From the NCBI GenBank assembly GCA_026989015.1, contig JALSKD010000166.1, positions 1-45,909 on the forward strand: DNA of 45,909 nt, given 5' to 3'. Positions 9,297 through 19,553 of the stretch are shown in pieces; within the stretch, counting starts at the first letter, position 1, and each line of letters starts with the position of its first letter. The notes under the pieces were generated by a model. It ran no database searches and had not been told where the DNA came from. It worked only from the letters and a program-made list of their open reading frames with translations. This DNA comes from Gammaproteobacteria bacterium (lineage in GTDB: Bacteria; Pseudomonadota; Gammaproteobacteria; GCA-001735895). A program made the translations under genes and the position numbers.

Positions 9297-11486
9297 TCAG
9301 CCACCGGGACGGGTATTGCGGTACCACTCGATCATGCGCTGGGCGTCCAGCGGGCGACTGATGTACCAGCCCTGGGCGAAGTCACAACCCATTTCCAGCA
9401 GCAGATTGTGGATCTCCGCCGTTTCCACCCCCTCGGCGACCACATCCAGTCCCAGGGTGTGGGCCAGCTGTATGGTCGCTTCCACGATGTGGCAGTCGTC
9501 GGCGTCCTCGTCCAGGTGGCGTACGAAGGACTGGTCGATCTTGAGCTTTTCCACCGGCATCTTCTTGAGGTAGGTGAGCGAGGCCTGACCGGTACCGAAA
9601 TCGTCGATGGACAGGGAGATGCCCATGCGCGCCAGCCGGCCGAGGATGTCGATGACCTGCTCCGGTTCCTGCATGATCTGACCTTCGGTGATTTCGATCA
9701 GCAGGCGCCGGGGTGAAACGCCATGACGGTCCAGGGTGTCGCGCACCCGGTCCGGCAGGTCTTCCTCGTGCAGGTCGACCATCGACAGGTTGATCGCAAT
9801 CCTCAGGTCCGGCTCTTCGACCTCGGCCAGTTGCACCACCGCGCAATTGAGGATCCAGTGGGTGAGCGGCTTGATCAGGTGATTTTTTTCGGCCAGCTCG
9901 ATGGTGCGCTCGATGGAGTACTGGTGCTGTTCCGGGTGCCTCCATCGCAACAGTGCCTCAAAATAGCCGGTGCGGTGTCCCTGCAGGCTCATCACCGGCT
10001 GATAGACCAGTTCGAATTCCTCGTCATCCAGCGCCTGACGCAGGGACTGGATGATGCTGAAGGCGGAAAAGTCGGAGCCTTCCCGCTCCAGGAACACCAC
10101 CGGCCAGTCGCCCTTCTGCGCCAGCATCAGCGCCTGATCGGCTTTCAGCGCCAGTTCGTCCATGTCCTGGGCATCGTTGGGGTAGACGGCCACCCCGATG
10201 CTGACGCTGATCTCCACTTCCCGTCCGTAGACCCGATAGGGCTTGCACAGGTTCTGGTAGATTTTCTCCACCAGCGCGCTGAGGCGGTCATCTTCATCGA
10301 ACGGAAGCAGCAGCGCGAAATTGTCCTTTTCCAGCCGCGCCACACTGTCTGACTCGCGCAGCATCTCGGTCAGTCGCCGCCCCAGCTGTTTGAGCACACC
10401 GTCTCCGAAATAGGGGCCCAGCTCGTGATTGACACGATGAAAATGGTCGATGTCGATGAACACCAGTGCGTACTTGCGGCCGCTGCGCTTGCCTTCAACA
10501 ATGGCCTGGTGCAGTCGTTCCTCGAAGATCACCCGATTGCTGAGACCGGTCAGCGGGTCATGTCGGGAGATGTGGGTCAGGTAGCTGAAATACTTGTGCA
10601 GCAGCCGCAGACCCGGGGCCAGATACCGGTCTTCGCGGTCATGGGCCGGACGGTGCGCCATCACCTCCTGCCGCAGGCGCAGGGTGATCCGCAGCAAGGG
10701 GGCCAGCAGCGCCTGATGCAACAGAACATACATCCCCAGCGCCAGCAGCAGCAGGGCAGGCAACATCCACCAGGCCTGGGACAGCCACAGATCCAGCGGC
10801 TCCCCGCCGGGCCGCCTCAGCAACAGGCCGCCCAGGACCATGCCATCCTTCTTCCATTCGAAACGCAGGGCGCGATCGCGCTCGGAAGCCGGGAGGCCGG
10901 ATTCGATGAACCACTGGCCGCCGGCGTCCGTTTCGTCGGGTTGCAGGTGCCGATTCAGCAACCGCCCCAGCTCCGGCACGAAATCATGATAATCGGCGAG
11001 GATGATCAGCCGCGGAAGGCGCCGCGGCGCATACAGCGGACCGATCAGGCCGAGCCGCGCCTCGCCGCCCTGCTGGCAGACGAAATACCAGGGCCAGTCG
11101 CCTTGCAGGCGATCGTCGGCGGGCGGAACGCAGTCGCCCAGGGCATCGAAGGGCTCCATGCCGTCGGCCGTCTGCAACTGGATCAGCCGCAGCCACGGGT
11201 AGCGCAGGTAGTTGCGGTTGATGTAGGCCAGGCGCTCGAAGGCGTCGGGGTGCGCCAGCATCCAGCGACGGATGCGTTCGTAGTGCCGCTGCAAACGGCG
11301 TTTCTGTTCGCTGCGCAGGCTGTCGACACGGGCTTCGACGGCAGCCCGGAAGGCGTCCTCGAGCGCGGACTGATGGCGAACCTGGATCAGGTACAACGAG
11401 CCGCTCCACAGCAGCATGGCGATCAGGGCGGCCATCAGCAGGGCCAGCAGTGTGAAGCGCTGAATCGGCAGTCGCGTCAGCAGCAC
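9297..11486 (-). CDS. membrane c-di-GMP phosphodiesterase with degenerate GGDEF and intact EAL domain
   Basis: The 729-residue protein has a membrane helix at about 12-33, a periplasmic region of about 200 residues, a second helix at about 239-258, a GGDEF domain from about 305 (DPLTGLSNR present) and an EAL domain from about 485. The GGDEF active loop reads EKDNF at 386-390, so diguanylate cyclase activity is unlikely. The EAL site is complete: Glu510 in FEALLR, Asn566, Glu598, Asp628-Asp629 in DDFGTG, Lys649 and Glu685 in AEGVE. The predicted role is hydrolysis of c-di-GMP to pGpG, with the upper domain sensing an envelope signal. The start is GTG, 6 nt after the yicC stop, so it is probably coupled to yicC. 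The periplasmic domain was not assigned to a family. Confidence 0.9.
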   Translation of the reverse strand: MLLTRLPIQRFTLLALLMAALIAMLLWSGSLYLIQVRHQSALEDAFRAAVEARVDSLRSEQKRRLQRHYERIRRWMLAHPDAFERLAYINRNYLRYPWLRLIQLQTADGMEPFDALGDCVPPADDRLQGDWPWYFVCQQGGEARLGLIGPLYAPRRLPRLIILADYHDFVPELGRLLNRHLQPDETDAGGQWFIESGLPASERDRALRFEWKKDGMVLGGLLLRRPGGEPLDLWLSQAWWMLPALLLLALGMYVLLHQALLAPLLRITLRLRQEVMAHRPAHDREDRYLAPGLRLLHKYFSYLTHISRHDPLTGLSNRVIFEERLHQAIVEGKRSGRKYALVFIDIDHFHRVNHELGPYFGDGVLKQLGRRLTEMLRESDSVARLEKDNFALLLPFDEDDRLSALVEKIYQNLCKPYRVYGREVEISVSIGVAVYPNDAQDMDELALKADQALMLAQKGDWPVVFLEREGSDFSAFSIIQSLRQALDDEEFELVYQPVMSLQGHRTGYFEALLRWRHPEQHQYSIERTIELAEKNHLIKPLTHWILNCAVVQLAEVEEPDLRIAINLSMVDLHEEDLPDRVRDTLDRHGVSPRRLLIEITEGQIMQEPEQVIDILGRLARMGISLSIDDFGTGQASLTYLKKMPVEKLKIDQSFVRHLDEDADDCHIVEATIQLAHTLGLDVVAEGVETAEIHNLLLEMGCDFAQGWYISRPLDAQRMIEWYRNTRPGG

Positions 11487-11492
11487 GGCGCG

Positions 11493-12371
11493 CTACTCGA
11501 TGTTCTGCACTTGTTCGCGCATCTGCTCGATCAGCACCTTCAGATCGACCGCCAGGCGGGTGGTTTCCGCATCCTGCGACTTGGAGGACAGGGTATTGGC
11601 CTCGCGGTTGAGTTCCTGCATCAGGAAGTCGAGCCGCCGGCCCACCGGCTCGTCGCGCTGCAGCACCTGCTCCACTTCCTCCACATGGGCCAGCAGACGG
11701 TCCAGCTCCTCCTCCACATCGATCTTCTGTGCCAGCAGCAACAGCTCCTGCTCCAGCCGGCCACTGTCGGCCGAGGACGACCACTGCTCCAGCTTTTCTT
11801 CCAGCTGGCGGGTCCACTTGTCGCGCATGGCCAGCAATACCTGCGGTCGGCGCTGCTGCACCGCTTCCACGATCGCGCGCACCTCCTTCAGGCGGCTGGC
11901 GATCATCCCCAGCAAGGCCTCGCCCTCGCGTCGGCGATTCTGCATCAGCTGTTCCAAGGCTGCATCGAAGGCATCAAGGGCCAGCGCCCTCAGTGGCGTG
12001 AAATCCCGGCTGTCCTCATCGATGACGCCAGGCCAGCGCAGGATGTCGATGACCGCCAGGCTCTGTCCATCGTGCACGATGTTGAGCACTTCCCGCTCCA
12101 GGTCGCGCAATGTGCGCACCAGATCATCGTTGAGCCGTATTTCGCCCTGCAGCCGCGAGCTGAGCCTGTAGCGCAGGCCAATGTCCAGCTTGCCCCGACT
12201 CAGCTGACGGCCCAGACGGGCACGCAGCTCCGGCTCCAGCTGGCGGAATTCGTCCGGCAGGCGGAATCCGGGTTCCAGATAACGGTGATTGACGGACTTG
12301 ATCTCCCAGACGACCTCGCCGCTTTCGCTGCTCTGCTGTTCCCGCGCAAAGGCGGTCATGCTCTTCAACAT
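11493..12371 (-). CDS. yicC: YicC-family endoribonuclease-like protein
   Basis: The 292-residue protein matches YicC: the N-terminal MLKSMTAFAREQ, EIKSVNHRYLEPGFRLP, and the C-terminal GRRLDFLMQELNREANTLSSKS, all near-invariant in the family. Family members have been linked to RNA decay and stationary-phase survival. The start at 12371 is chosen over an in-frame ATG at 12407 because MxxSMT is the conserved beginning. It is divergent from rph, a pairing common in proteobacteria, and shares the 113-bp spacer 12372-12484 with it. Confidence 0.92.
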   Translation of the reverse strand: MLKSMTAFAREQQSSESGEVVWEIKSVNHRYLEPGFRLPDEFRQLEPELRARLGRQLSRGKLDIGLRYRLSSRLQGEIRLNDDLVRTLRDLEREVLNIVHDGQSLAVIDILRWPGVIDEDSRDFTPLRALALDAFDAALEQLMQNRRREGEALLGMIASRLKEVRAIVEAVQQRRPQVLLAMRDKWTRQLEEKLEQWSSSADSGRLEQELLLLAQKIDVEEELDRLLAHVEEVEQVLQRDEPVGRRLDFLMQELNREANTLSSKSQDAETTRLAVDLKVLIEQMREQVQNIE

Positions 12372-12445
12372 CTTTTCCGCACCCAACGGTGGCCCGAACC
12401 CGGCCATTCTAGCACGCCACGGCGGCAGGATCGGGCGGAAGCGGG

Positions 12446-12451
12446 TATAAT
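12446..12451 (+). promoter_or_regulatory. candidate -10 element upstream of rph
   Basis: An exact TATAAT lies 34 nt before the rph start in the yicC-rph divergent spacer. No good -35 hexamer was seen at 16-18 nt upstream, so the call rests on the -10 alone. Confidence 0.4.
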
Positions 12452-12484
12452 CCGCGACCCGAAACCGCCCACCGGAGCCCCATC

Positions 12485-13207
12485 ATGAGCCAGGAATTCA
12501 GCCGTCCCAGCGGCCGCGCCGCCGACCAGCTGCGCGAAATCCGCATCACCCGCCACTACACCAAACATGCCGAAGGCTCGGTACTGATCGAATGTGGCGA
12601 CACCCGCGTCATTTGTACCGCCAGCGTCGATGAGCGGGTACCCGGCTTCCTCAAGGGCAAGGGGCAGGGCTGGATCACCGCAGAGTACGGCATGCTGCCG
12701 CGCTCCACCTCCAGCCGCATGCGACGCGAGGCCAGCAACGGCAAACAGGGGGGGCGCACGATGGAAATCCAGCGCCTGATCGGCCGTGCGCTGCGCGCCA
12801 GCATCGACCTGGAAAAACTCGGTGAACGGCAAATCACTCTGGATTGCGATGTCATCCAGGCCGACGGCGGTACCCGCACCGCTTCCATTTCCGGGGCCTG
12901 GGTGGCGCTCAATGATGCAATCGAGAACCTGATCGCCGCCGGCAAACTGAATGAATCCCCGCTCAAGTGCCAGGTGGCGGCAATCTCCGTGGGCGTCTAC
13001 CGGGGCGTCCCGGTGCTGGACCTGGATTATCCCGAGGATTGCGCGGCGGAAACCGACATGAATCTGGTGATGGACAGCAATGGCGGCTTTATCGAGATCC
13101 AGGGCACGGCCGAGGGCGCGGCCTTCAGCCAGGATGAGCTAAACGCGATGCTCGCTTTGGGCCGCAAGGGCATCGACAATATTTTCGCCCTGCAGAGGGA
13201 AGCCTGA
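12485..13207 (+). CDS. rph: ribonuclease PH
   Basis: The 240-residue protein is a phosphorolytic 3'-5' exoribonuclease that trims tRNA 3' ends. Family blocks visible are [14 protein letters not shown] at the start, [52 protein letters not shown] with the active-site Asp residues, and the closing [16 protein letters not shown]. The length equals the usual 238-240. GGAG lies 8 nt before the ATG. rdgB begins 2 nt after the stop, so rph-rdgB-hemW form one operon. Confidence 0.97.
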   Translation: MSQEFSRPSGRAADQLREIRITRHYTKHAEGSVLIECGDTRVICTASVDERVPGFLKGKGQGWITAEYGMLPRSTSSRMRREASNGKQGGRTMEIQRLIGRALRASIDLEKLGERQITLDCDVIQADGGTRTASISGAWVALNDAIENLIAAGKLNESPLKCQVAAISVGVYRGVPVLDLDYPEDCAAETDMNLVMDSNGGFIEIQGTAEGAAFSQDELNAMLALGRKGIDNIFALQREA

Positions 13208-13209
13208 CC

Positions 13210-13815
13210 ATGGCCGCGCCGCAAAAACTGGTCATCGCCAGCGGCAATGCCGGCAAGCTGCGCGAACTCTCCGCACTGCTCGAACCGCTGGGTTTCGAAC
13301 TGCACGCCCAGTCGGAATTCTCCGTGCCCGAAGCCGAGGAAACCGGCACCACCTTCGTCGAGAACGCCATCATCAAGGCGCGCAACGCCGCGTCCCTTAC
13401 CGGACTGCCGGCAGTGGCCGACGACTCGGGCATCGAGGTGGATGCGCTGGACGGCGCGCCCGGTGTCTATTCCGCACGCTTTTCCGGTCCCGGCGCCGAC
13501 GATGCGCGCAACAATGCGCTGCTGGTCGAGAAACTCCGTTCGGTGCCGGAAGACCGGCGCAGCGCACGCTACCGCGCCGTCATCGTCTACATGCGCCACG
13601 CCGCCGATCCGTCGCCCATCATCTGCGAAGGCAGCTGGGAAGGCCGCATCACCCTCGAACCGCGCGGTGACAACGGCTTCGGTTACGACCCGCATTTCTG
13701 GCTCGACAGCCACGGCTGCACCAGCGCCGAACTGGACCCGCAGGAAAAAAACCGCCTCAGCCACCGCGGCCAGGCCCTGCGCCAGCTGGTCGAGCGTCTG
13801 AGGACCGGATCCTGA
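13210..13815 (+). CDS. rdgB: dITP/XTP pyrophosphatase (RdgB/HAM1)
   Basis: The 201-residue protein removes non-canonical purine nucleoside triphosphates (dITP, XTP) by hydrolysis to the monophosphate. Signature elements are the N-terminal substrate loop IASGNAGKLREL, the metal-binding ADDSGIEVDAL, the GPGADDARNN loop and GFGYDPHFW. The length is typical. It lies between rph and hemW, the same order as in many gammaproteobacteria. Confidence 0.96.
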   Translation: MAAPQKLVIASGNAGKLRELSALLEPLGFELHAQSEFSVPEAEETGTTFVENAIIKARNAASLTGLPAVADDSGIEVDALDGAPGVYSARFSGPGADDARNNALLVEKLRSVPEDRRSARYRAVIVYMRHAADPSPIICEGSWEGRITLEPRGDNGFGYDPHFWLDSHGCTSAELDPQEKNRLSHRGQALRQLVERLRTGS

Positions 13816-13822
13816 CCCGCCA

Positions 13823-15025
13823 TTGATTCACGAGCTGCCACCCCTGTCGCTGTATGTGCACCTGCCCTGGTGTACACGCAAATGTCCCTATTGCGATTTC
13901 AACTCCCACGCCGCCGACGGCATGGACGAAAGCGCCTACATCGCCGCCCTGCTGGAGGATGCGCATAACGACCTGCCGCTGGTCTGGGGTCGCGGCATCC
14001 ACAGCATCTTCATCGGCGGCGGCACCCCGTCGCTGTTCTCCCCCGAAGCCATCGACCGCCTGCTGAGCGGCCTGCGCGCGCTGTTGCCGGTCTTCCCGTC
14101 CTGCGAGATCACCCTCGAAGCGAATCCCGGAAGCGCCGATGCCGCGCATTTCCGCGGCTACCGCGATGCCGGCGTCAACCGACTGTCGATCGGCATCCAG
14201 AGCTTCGACGACGAGCAGCTGCGCGCCCTCGGGCGCATCCATGACCGGCAGGCCGCGCTTGCGGCCGTGGACGCCGCGCGGCAGGCGGGGTTCGACAACC
14301 TCAACCTGGATGTGATGTTCGCCCTCCCCGGACAGTCCCTTGCGGGTGCCCTCGCCGACCTCGATCAGGCCATGGCGCTGCAGCCGGAGCACCTGTCCCA
14401 CTACCAGCTCACGCTGGAACCCAATACCCTGTTCCACAAGTACCCGCCCGAACCGCCCGATGACGACCGGGTCATCGACATGCAGGAGCGCTGCCTCGAG
14501 CGTCTGGATGCAGCAGGATACCAGCACTACGAAGTCTCGGCCCATGCCCGCTCCGACAGCCTTCGTTGCCGACACAACCTCAACTACTGGCGCTTCGGCG
14601 ATTACCTCGGCCTGGGCGCAGGCGCCCACGGCAAGATCACACTCCCCGCCGAACAGGGCATACTGCGCCGCATTCGTTTGCGTCACCCTCAGCGTTACCT
14701 GAACGCCCGTGGCGCGGAGCGGATCTCCGAGGAACGCGCGTTGACCGCCCCCGACCGGGTGTTCGAATTCATGCTCAATGCCTTGCGACTGAACGAGGGC
14801 TTCGAACCCGCGCTGTTCGAGCAGCGCACCGGCCTGCCGCTGCACAGTATCCAGCCGCTGCTCGACCGGGCCCGCACGCGGGAACTGCTGGAAACCGAAG
14901 ACGGCCACATACGGCCAACCGAGCTGGGCCGCCGTTTCCTCAACGACCTGCAAGCGGAATTTCTCGAACCGGAGCTGCACGTGACAGCACCGGGACAGGT
15001 CGTTCCGGACACCCGTTTCGACTGA
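13823..15025 (+). CDS. hemW: radical SAM heme chaperone HemW
   Basis: The 400-residue protein carries the radical SAM cluster motif C-x3-C-x2-C as WCTRKCPYCDF (Cys17, 21, 24) after the conserved PPLSLYVHLPW start. Other HemW blocks are FIGGGTPSLF, TLEANPGS, RLSIGIQSFDD, NLDVMFALPGQ and the LGLGAGAHG site. HemW delivers heme to respiratory enzymes; the older coproporphyrinogen oxidase label is not supported by the CxxxCxxC context. The only sensible start is TTG at 13823, 7 nt after the rdgB stop. It closes the rph operon and is followed by the gene-free stretch 15026-15493. Confidence 0.95.
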   Translation: MIHELPPLSLYVHLPWCTRKCPYCDFNSHAADGMDESAYIAALLEDAHNDLPLVWGRGIHSIFIGGGTPSLFSPEAIDRLLSGLRALLPVFPSCEITLEANPGSADAAHFRGYRDAGVNRLSIGIQSFDDEQLRALGRIHDRQAALAAVDAARQAGFDNLNLDVMFALPGQSLAGALADLDQAMALQPEHLSHYQLTLEPNTLFHKYPPEPPDDDRVIDMQERCLERLDAAGYQHYEVSAHARSDSLRCRHNLNYWRFGDYLGLGAGAHGKITLPAEQGILRRIRLRHPQRYLNARGAERISEERALTAPDRVFEFMLNALRLNEGFEPALFEQRTGLPLHSIQPLLDRARTRELLETEDGHIRPTELGRRFLNDLQAEFLEPELHVTAPGQVVPDTRFD

Positions 15026-15028
15026 GAA

Positions 15029-15045
15029 CGCACCTTTATGGTGCG
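15029..15045 (+). terminator. weak terminator-like hairpin after hemW
   Basis: A 6-bp stem CGCACC/GGTGCG with loop TTTAT starts 4 nt behind the hemW stop. Only a short ATTTC follows, so termination strength is doubtful. Confidence 0.35.
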
Positions 15046-15059
15046 ATTTCAGTCGTCAT

Positions 15060-15270
15060 TTATACACAGATCAGAAACTTTACGAAACTGTCAAGCCCTC
15101 AGCGAAAAAAAATGACAAGACCATGACGTGTTTTCTTAAGTCATTGTTTTTTAATATGTTTTATGAGTTGATCAAAAAATGACACATCTAACAGAAAGCC
15201 TTTGTCCAACAGCACCCGGGGGCTTCTTCGACCTTTTACCCACAGACTTATCCACAGGAATTGTGGATAA
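15060..15270. other. AT-rich DnaA-box cluster (candidate replication origin or DnaA-binding locus)
   Basis: This part of the 468-bp gene-free gap 15026-15493 holds the R2-type box TTATACACA (15060-15068, followed at once by GATC), an exact box TTATCCACA (15248-15256), an exact inverted box TGTGGATAA (15262-15270) and a one-mismatch box TTACCCACA (15236-15244). Between them, about 15100-15187 is strikingly AT-rich for this genome and contains two copies of A6TGACA (15107-15117 and 15174-15184) and a second GATC at 15170. AT-rich DNA with repeats beside clustered DnaA boxes is the layout of bacterial origins. The usual markers dnaA, dnaN, mnmG and rpmH are absent, so a DnaA-regulated or titration site is the main alternative. 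The rest of the gap shows a palindrome at 15329 and nothing else recognised. Confidence 0.5.
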
Positions 15271-15328
15271 ACAAAGCAACCACGACGGCACAAGGGTTTC
15301 CGGCCAACACCTCAGTCGGTACTTTAAC

Positions 15329-15340
15329 TTAGCGCGCTAA
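15329..15340. promoter_or_regulatory. palindrome TTAGCGCGCTAA upstream of rpmE2 (possible operator)
   Basis: A perfect 12-bp palindrome is extended to an imperfect 18-bp one by AA and TT on the flanks with one mismatch. It lies 153 nt upstream of the L31 start. It does not resemble the Zur consensus, and no regulator is assigned. Confidence 0.3.
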
Positions 15341-15493
15341 ATTCGTTGCCGCCATTTTCTGCATCCAGCCATGGCGTGCCCCCCCGCAGAAGCCGCTCCC
15401 GGCCCCCGGGAACGGGCATCAAGTTTCGCTTGCACTTTGCCCGGAAAACAGGCAGAATTCGCGCCCTTTCAATGCACGCTGAAGCCAACCGAC

Positions 15494-15739
15494 ATGAAAC
15501 AAGGTATTCACCCCGAATATAGGGAAGTCGTATTCCAGGACACGTCCACCGATTTCGCCATCCTCACCCGCTCGACCATCGAGACCCGAGAGACCATCAA
15601 ATGGGAAGACGGCAACGAATACCCTCTGGTGAAGCTGGAGGTATCCAGCGCATCGCATCCCTTCTACACCGGCAAGCAGCATGTTCTGCAATCTGCGCGC
15701 CAGGTGGACAAGTTCCGCGAGCGTTACGGCAAGAAATGA
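15494..15739 (+). CDS. rpmE2: 50S ribosomal protein L31 type B (zinc-independent)
   Basis: The 81-residue protein begins [19 protein letters not shown] and ends [29 protein letters not shown], the type B L31 pattern. It has no Cys at all, so the zinc-binding CxxC of type A L31 is missing, as expected for the C-minus paralogue. In E. coli the type B copy replaces the zinc form under zinc starvation, under Zur control; no Zur box was recognised here. An in-frame extension to 15371 is low-complexity and is excluded. The ATG lacks a clear ribosome site. A strong terminator follows. Confidence 0.93.
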   Translation: MKQGIHPEYREVVFQDTSTDFAILTRSTIETRETIKWEDGNEYPLVKLEVSSASHPFYTGKQHVLQSARQVDKFRERYGKK

Positions 15740-15776
15740 TCCGCCTCGCGGCTGGAAGGCCGCGGCAGACGGCAAC

Positions 15777-15798
15777 AGGGCGCTTCGGCGCCCTTTTT
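15777..15798 (+). terminator. rho-independent terminator of rpmE2
   Basis: The stem GGGCGC/GCGCCC closes on a TTCG tetraloop and is followed by five T. It begins 38 nt after the L31 stop. Confidence 0.88.
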
Positions 15799-15867
15799 CG
15801 TGGCCGCCGATTGTAGGCGGCGACGCGATTACCTATGATTCCCTCTCACCCAGCAAATGAGCAGCCG

Positions 15868-17079
15868 ATGAAAAAACAGGCCCTCGAATACCACGAGTTC
15901 CCGAAACCGGGGAAGATCGCCATCGAAATCACCAAACCCACGGTCACCCAGCACGACCTCGCCCTGGCCTACACCCCGGGCGTTGCCGAGCCGGTACGCA
16001 AGATAGCCGCCAACCCGGATGCCGCCTACCGCTACACTGCCAAGGGCAATCTGGTGGCGGTGATCACCGACGGCACCGCAGTGCTCGGCCTGGGCAATGT
16101 GGGCGCGCTGGCCGGCAAACCGGTGATGGAAGGCAAGGCCGTGCTGTTCAAGGCCTTTGCCGACATCGATGTATTCGACATCGAGGTTTCCACCACCGAT
16201 ACCGACGCCTTCATCGATACCGTGGCCCATATCTCCGGCGGGTTTGGCGGCATCAATCTCGAAGACATCGCCGCGCCGCGCTGCTTCGAGATCGAGGCCC
16301 GTCTCCGCGAGCGGCTCGATATTCCGGTGTTCCACGACGACCAGCACGGCACGGCCATCATCATTGCCGCCGGCCTGCTCAACGCTCTGGAACTGCAGGG
16401 CAAGACCCTGGAGCAGGCCCGCATCGTCTGCGTTGGAGCCGGCGCCGCCGGCATCGCCTCAATGGATCTGCTGGTGGAACTGGGCGCCGACCTGGAACAC
16501 ATCACACTGGTTGACAGCAAGGGGGTGATTCACTGCGAGCGCGACGATCTCAACCCCTACAAGCGGGCCTACGCTCGAATCACCGATCAGCGCACGCTGG
16601 CCGACGCCATCGCCGGGGCCGATGTCTTCATCGGAGTGTCCGGGCCGGACATCCTCAGCGCCGAGATGCTGTCGTCCATGGCCGAGCGTCCGGTGGTGTT
16701 TGCGCTGTCCAACCCGGACCCCGAGATCCATCCGGACCTGGCCCTGGAAACCCGGCACGACATCATCATGGCCACCGGGCGCAGCGATTTCCCCAACCAG
16801 GTCAACAATGTACTGGGCTTCCCCTACATCTTCCGCGGCGCGCTGGACGCCAGGGCTACCTGCATCAACGGTCCGATGATCGTCGCCGCCGTGCACGCAC
16901 TGCGCGACCTGGCCCGTCAGCCGGTGCCGCGGGAAGTGCTCGAAGCCTACAACCTGGAACACCTGGAGTTTGGTCCCGACTACATCATCCCCAAGCCCTT
17001 CGACCCGAGGCTGATCGACACCGTGCCCCCGGCCGTGAAGCAGGCCGCCATCGACTCCGCTGTGGTGCACCGCAACTGA
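15868..17079 (+). CDS. maeB: malic enzyme (malate dehydrogenase, oxaloacetate-decarboxylating)
   Basis: The 403-residue protein catalyses oxidative decarboxylation of malate to pyruvate, probably with NADP. It matches the catalytic half of Mae[11 protein letters not shown]-like start, [11 protein letters not shown] with the catalytic Tyr, [44 protein letters not shown] and the Rossmann loop VGAGAAG. The C-terminal phosphotransacetylase-like domain of the 759-residue E. coli MaeB is absent, as in many shorter malic enzymes. ATG 15868 is chosen because [11 protein letters not shown] aligns with family starts; ATG 15835 is in frame and would add 11 residues. Pairing with a dicarboxylate-sensing system 13 kb away fits C4-acid use but is only suggestive. 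Confidence 0.93.
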   Translation: MKKQALEYHEFPKPGKIAIEITKPTVTQHDLALAYTPGVAEPVRKIAANPDAAYRYTAKGNLVAVITDGTAVLGLGNVGALAGKPVMEGKAVLFKAFADIDVFDIEVSTTDTDAFIDTVAHISGGFGGINLEDIAAPRCFEIEARLRERLDIPVFHDDQHGTAIIIAAGLLNALELQGKTLEQARIVCVGAGAAGIASMDLLVELGADLEHITLVDSKGVIHCERDDLNPYKRAYARITDQRTLADAIAGADVFIGVSGPDILSAEMLSSMAERPVVFALSNPDPEIHPDLALETRHDIIMATGRSDFPNQVNNVLGFPYIFRGALDARATCINGPMIVAAVHALRDLARQPVPREVLEAYNLEHLEFGPDYIIPKPFDPRLIDTVPPAVKQAAIDSAVVHRN

Positions 17080-17099
17080 CACGCTGCGCCGGCGGCTGA

Positions 17100-18599
<1,500 letters not shown>

Positions 18600-18603
18600 C
18601 GCC

Positions 18604-19473
18604 ATGGACCGGTACGCCGTAGTCGGTCACCCGATCGGGCACAGCCTGTCGCCGCGCATCCACCGGATGTTTGCCGAACAGACCGGCCAGGAGATGGAAT
18701 ACAGCGCCATCGAACTGCCGCTGGACGGTTTCGAGGAAGGCGTCAGACAGCTTCAGGCCGAAGGGTTCAAGGGCCTCAATGTCACCGTACCCTTCAAGGA
18801 ACAGGCCTTTGCGCTGGCCGATCGCTGCAGTCCGCGCGGACGCGATGCACGGGCGGTCAACACCCTGATCTTCGCCACCGAGATTGAACGCGACGAGGAC
18901 GGCAACGAACAGCCATGTCCCCGCATCTTCGCCGACAACACCGATGGCGCCGGCCTGGCGCGCGATCTGGCCAGCCACCGCGTACTGGTACCCAATCGGC
19001 GCATCCTGGTACTCGGCGCCGGCGGCGCGGTACGCGGGATACTCGGCCCCCTGCTGGTGCAGAAACCCGAACTGCTGACCGTGGCCAATCGCAGCCTGGA
19101 GCGGGCGGAACAGCTGCGCGACGATTTCGCCCACATCGGCCCGTTACAGGCCTGCACTTTCCAGGCATTGAACGGACACCTGCACGAAGAACGATACCAC
19201 CTGATCATCAACGGCACCTCGGCCGGTCTGTCCGGAGAAGTGCCTCCCCTGCCCGACGACATTCTCGGCATCCATTCGGTCTGCTACGACCTGATGTACC
19301 GCCTCGAAGGTCCGACCGCCTTCCAGCGCTGGGCCGAGGAACGCGGTGCGCTGATGGCGCTGGATGGCCTGGGCATGCTGGTGGAACAGGCCGCCGAAGC
19401 CTTCCATCTGTGGCGCGGCCTGCGGCCCGACAGCGCGCCGGTAATCGAGGCGCTGCGCGACGACAGGCCTTGA
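18604..19473 (+). CDS. aroE: shikimate 5-dehydrogenase
   Basis: The 289-residue protein reduces 3-dehydroshikimate to shikimate with NADPH in the aromatic amino acid pathway. It shows the substrate pocket GHSLSPRIH, catalytic Lys65 in NVTVPFKEQ, Asp114 region in ADNTDGAGL, the NADP loop GAGGAVRG and ANRSLERAE with the basic specificity residue, and [11 protein letters not shown]. Between NTLIF and ADNTDG there is an acidic insertion of about ten residues compared with E. coli AroE. The gene is cotranscribed with hemB. The product is slightly longer than the usual 270-280. Confidence 0.95.
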   Translation: MDRYAVVGHPIGHSLSPRIHRMFAEQTGQEMEYSAIELPLDGFEEGVRQLQAEGFKGLNVTVPFKEQAFALADRCSPRGRDARAVNTLIFATEIERDEDGNEQPCPRIFADNTDGAGLARDLASHRVLVPNRRILVLGAGGAVRGILGPLLVQKPELLTVANRSLERAEQLRDDFAHIGPLQACTFQALNGHLHEERYHLIINGTSAGLSGEVPPLPDDILGIHSVCYDLMYRLEGPTAFQRWAEERGALMALDGLGMLVEQAAEAFHLWRGLRPDSAPVIEALRDDRP

Positions 19474-19494
19474 CCTGAGTCATCGCCCGCGGCA

Positions 19495-19524
19495 TTGATT
19501 CCTGTACCTTTGGGGTCATATAGA
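19495..19524 (+). promoter_or_regulatory. candidate sigma-70 promoter for the dksA-like gene
   Basis: TTGATT (19495-19500) is followed after 18 nt by TATAGA (19519-19524), in the 80-bp gap between aroE and the DksA-like gene. Each hexamer matches four of six consensus positions. Confidence 0.45.
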
Positions 19525-19553
19525 GCACAGGATCAATCAGCGGATACACGGCC

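Noticed and set aside
10425-12488. 687-codon plus-strand open frame opposite the GGDEF/EAL and yicC genes
   Set aside because: It is antisense to two strongly recognised proteins, is rich in Gln/His/Arg, and shows no domain; it is a GC-driven shadow.
15301-15493. Zur box upstream of rpmE2
   Set aside because: Looked for because type B L31 genes are often Zur-controlled, but no GTTATAATATAAC-like palindrome was found.
15029-15493. tRNA or small RNA gene in the gap behind hemW
   Set aside because: No cloverleaf or convincing promoter-terminator pair was seen; the structure is better explained by DnaA boxes and an AT-rich tract.
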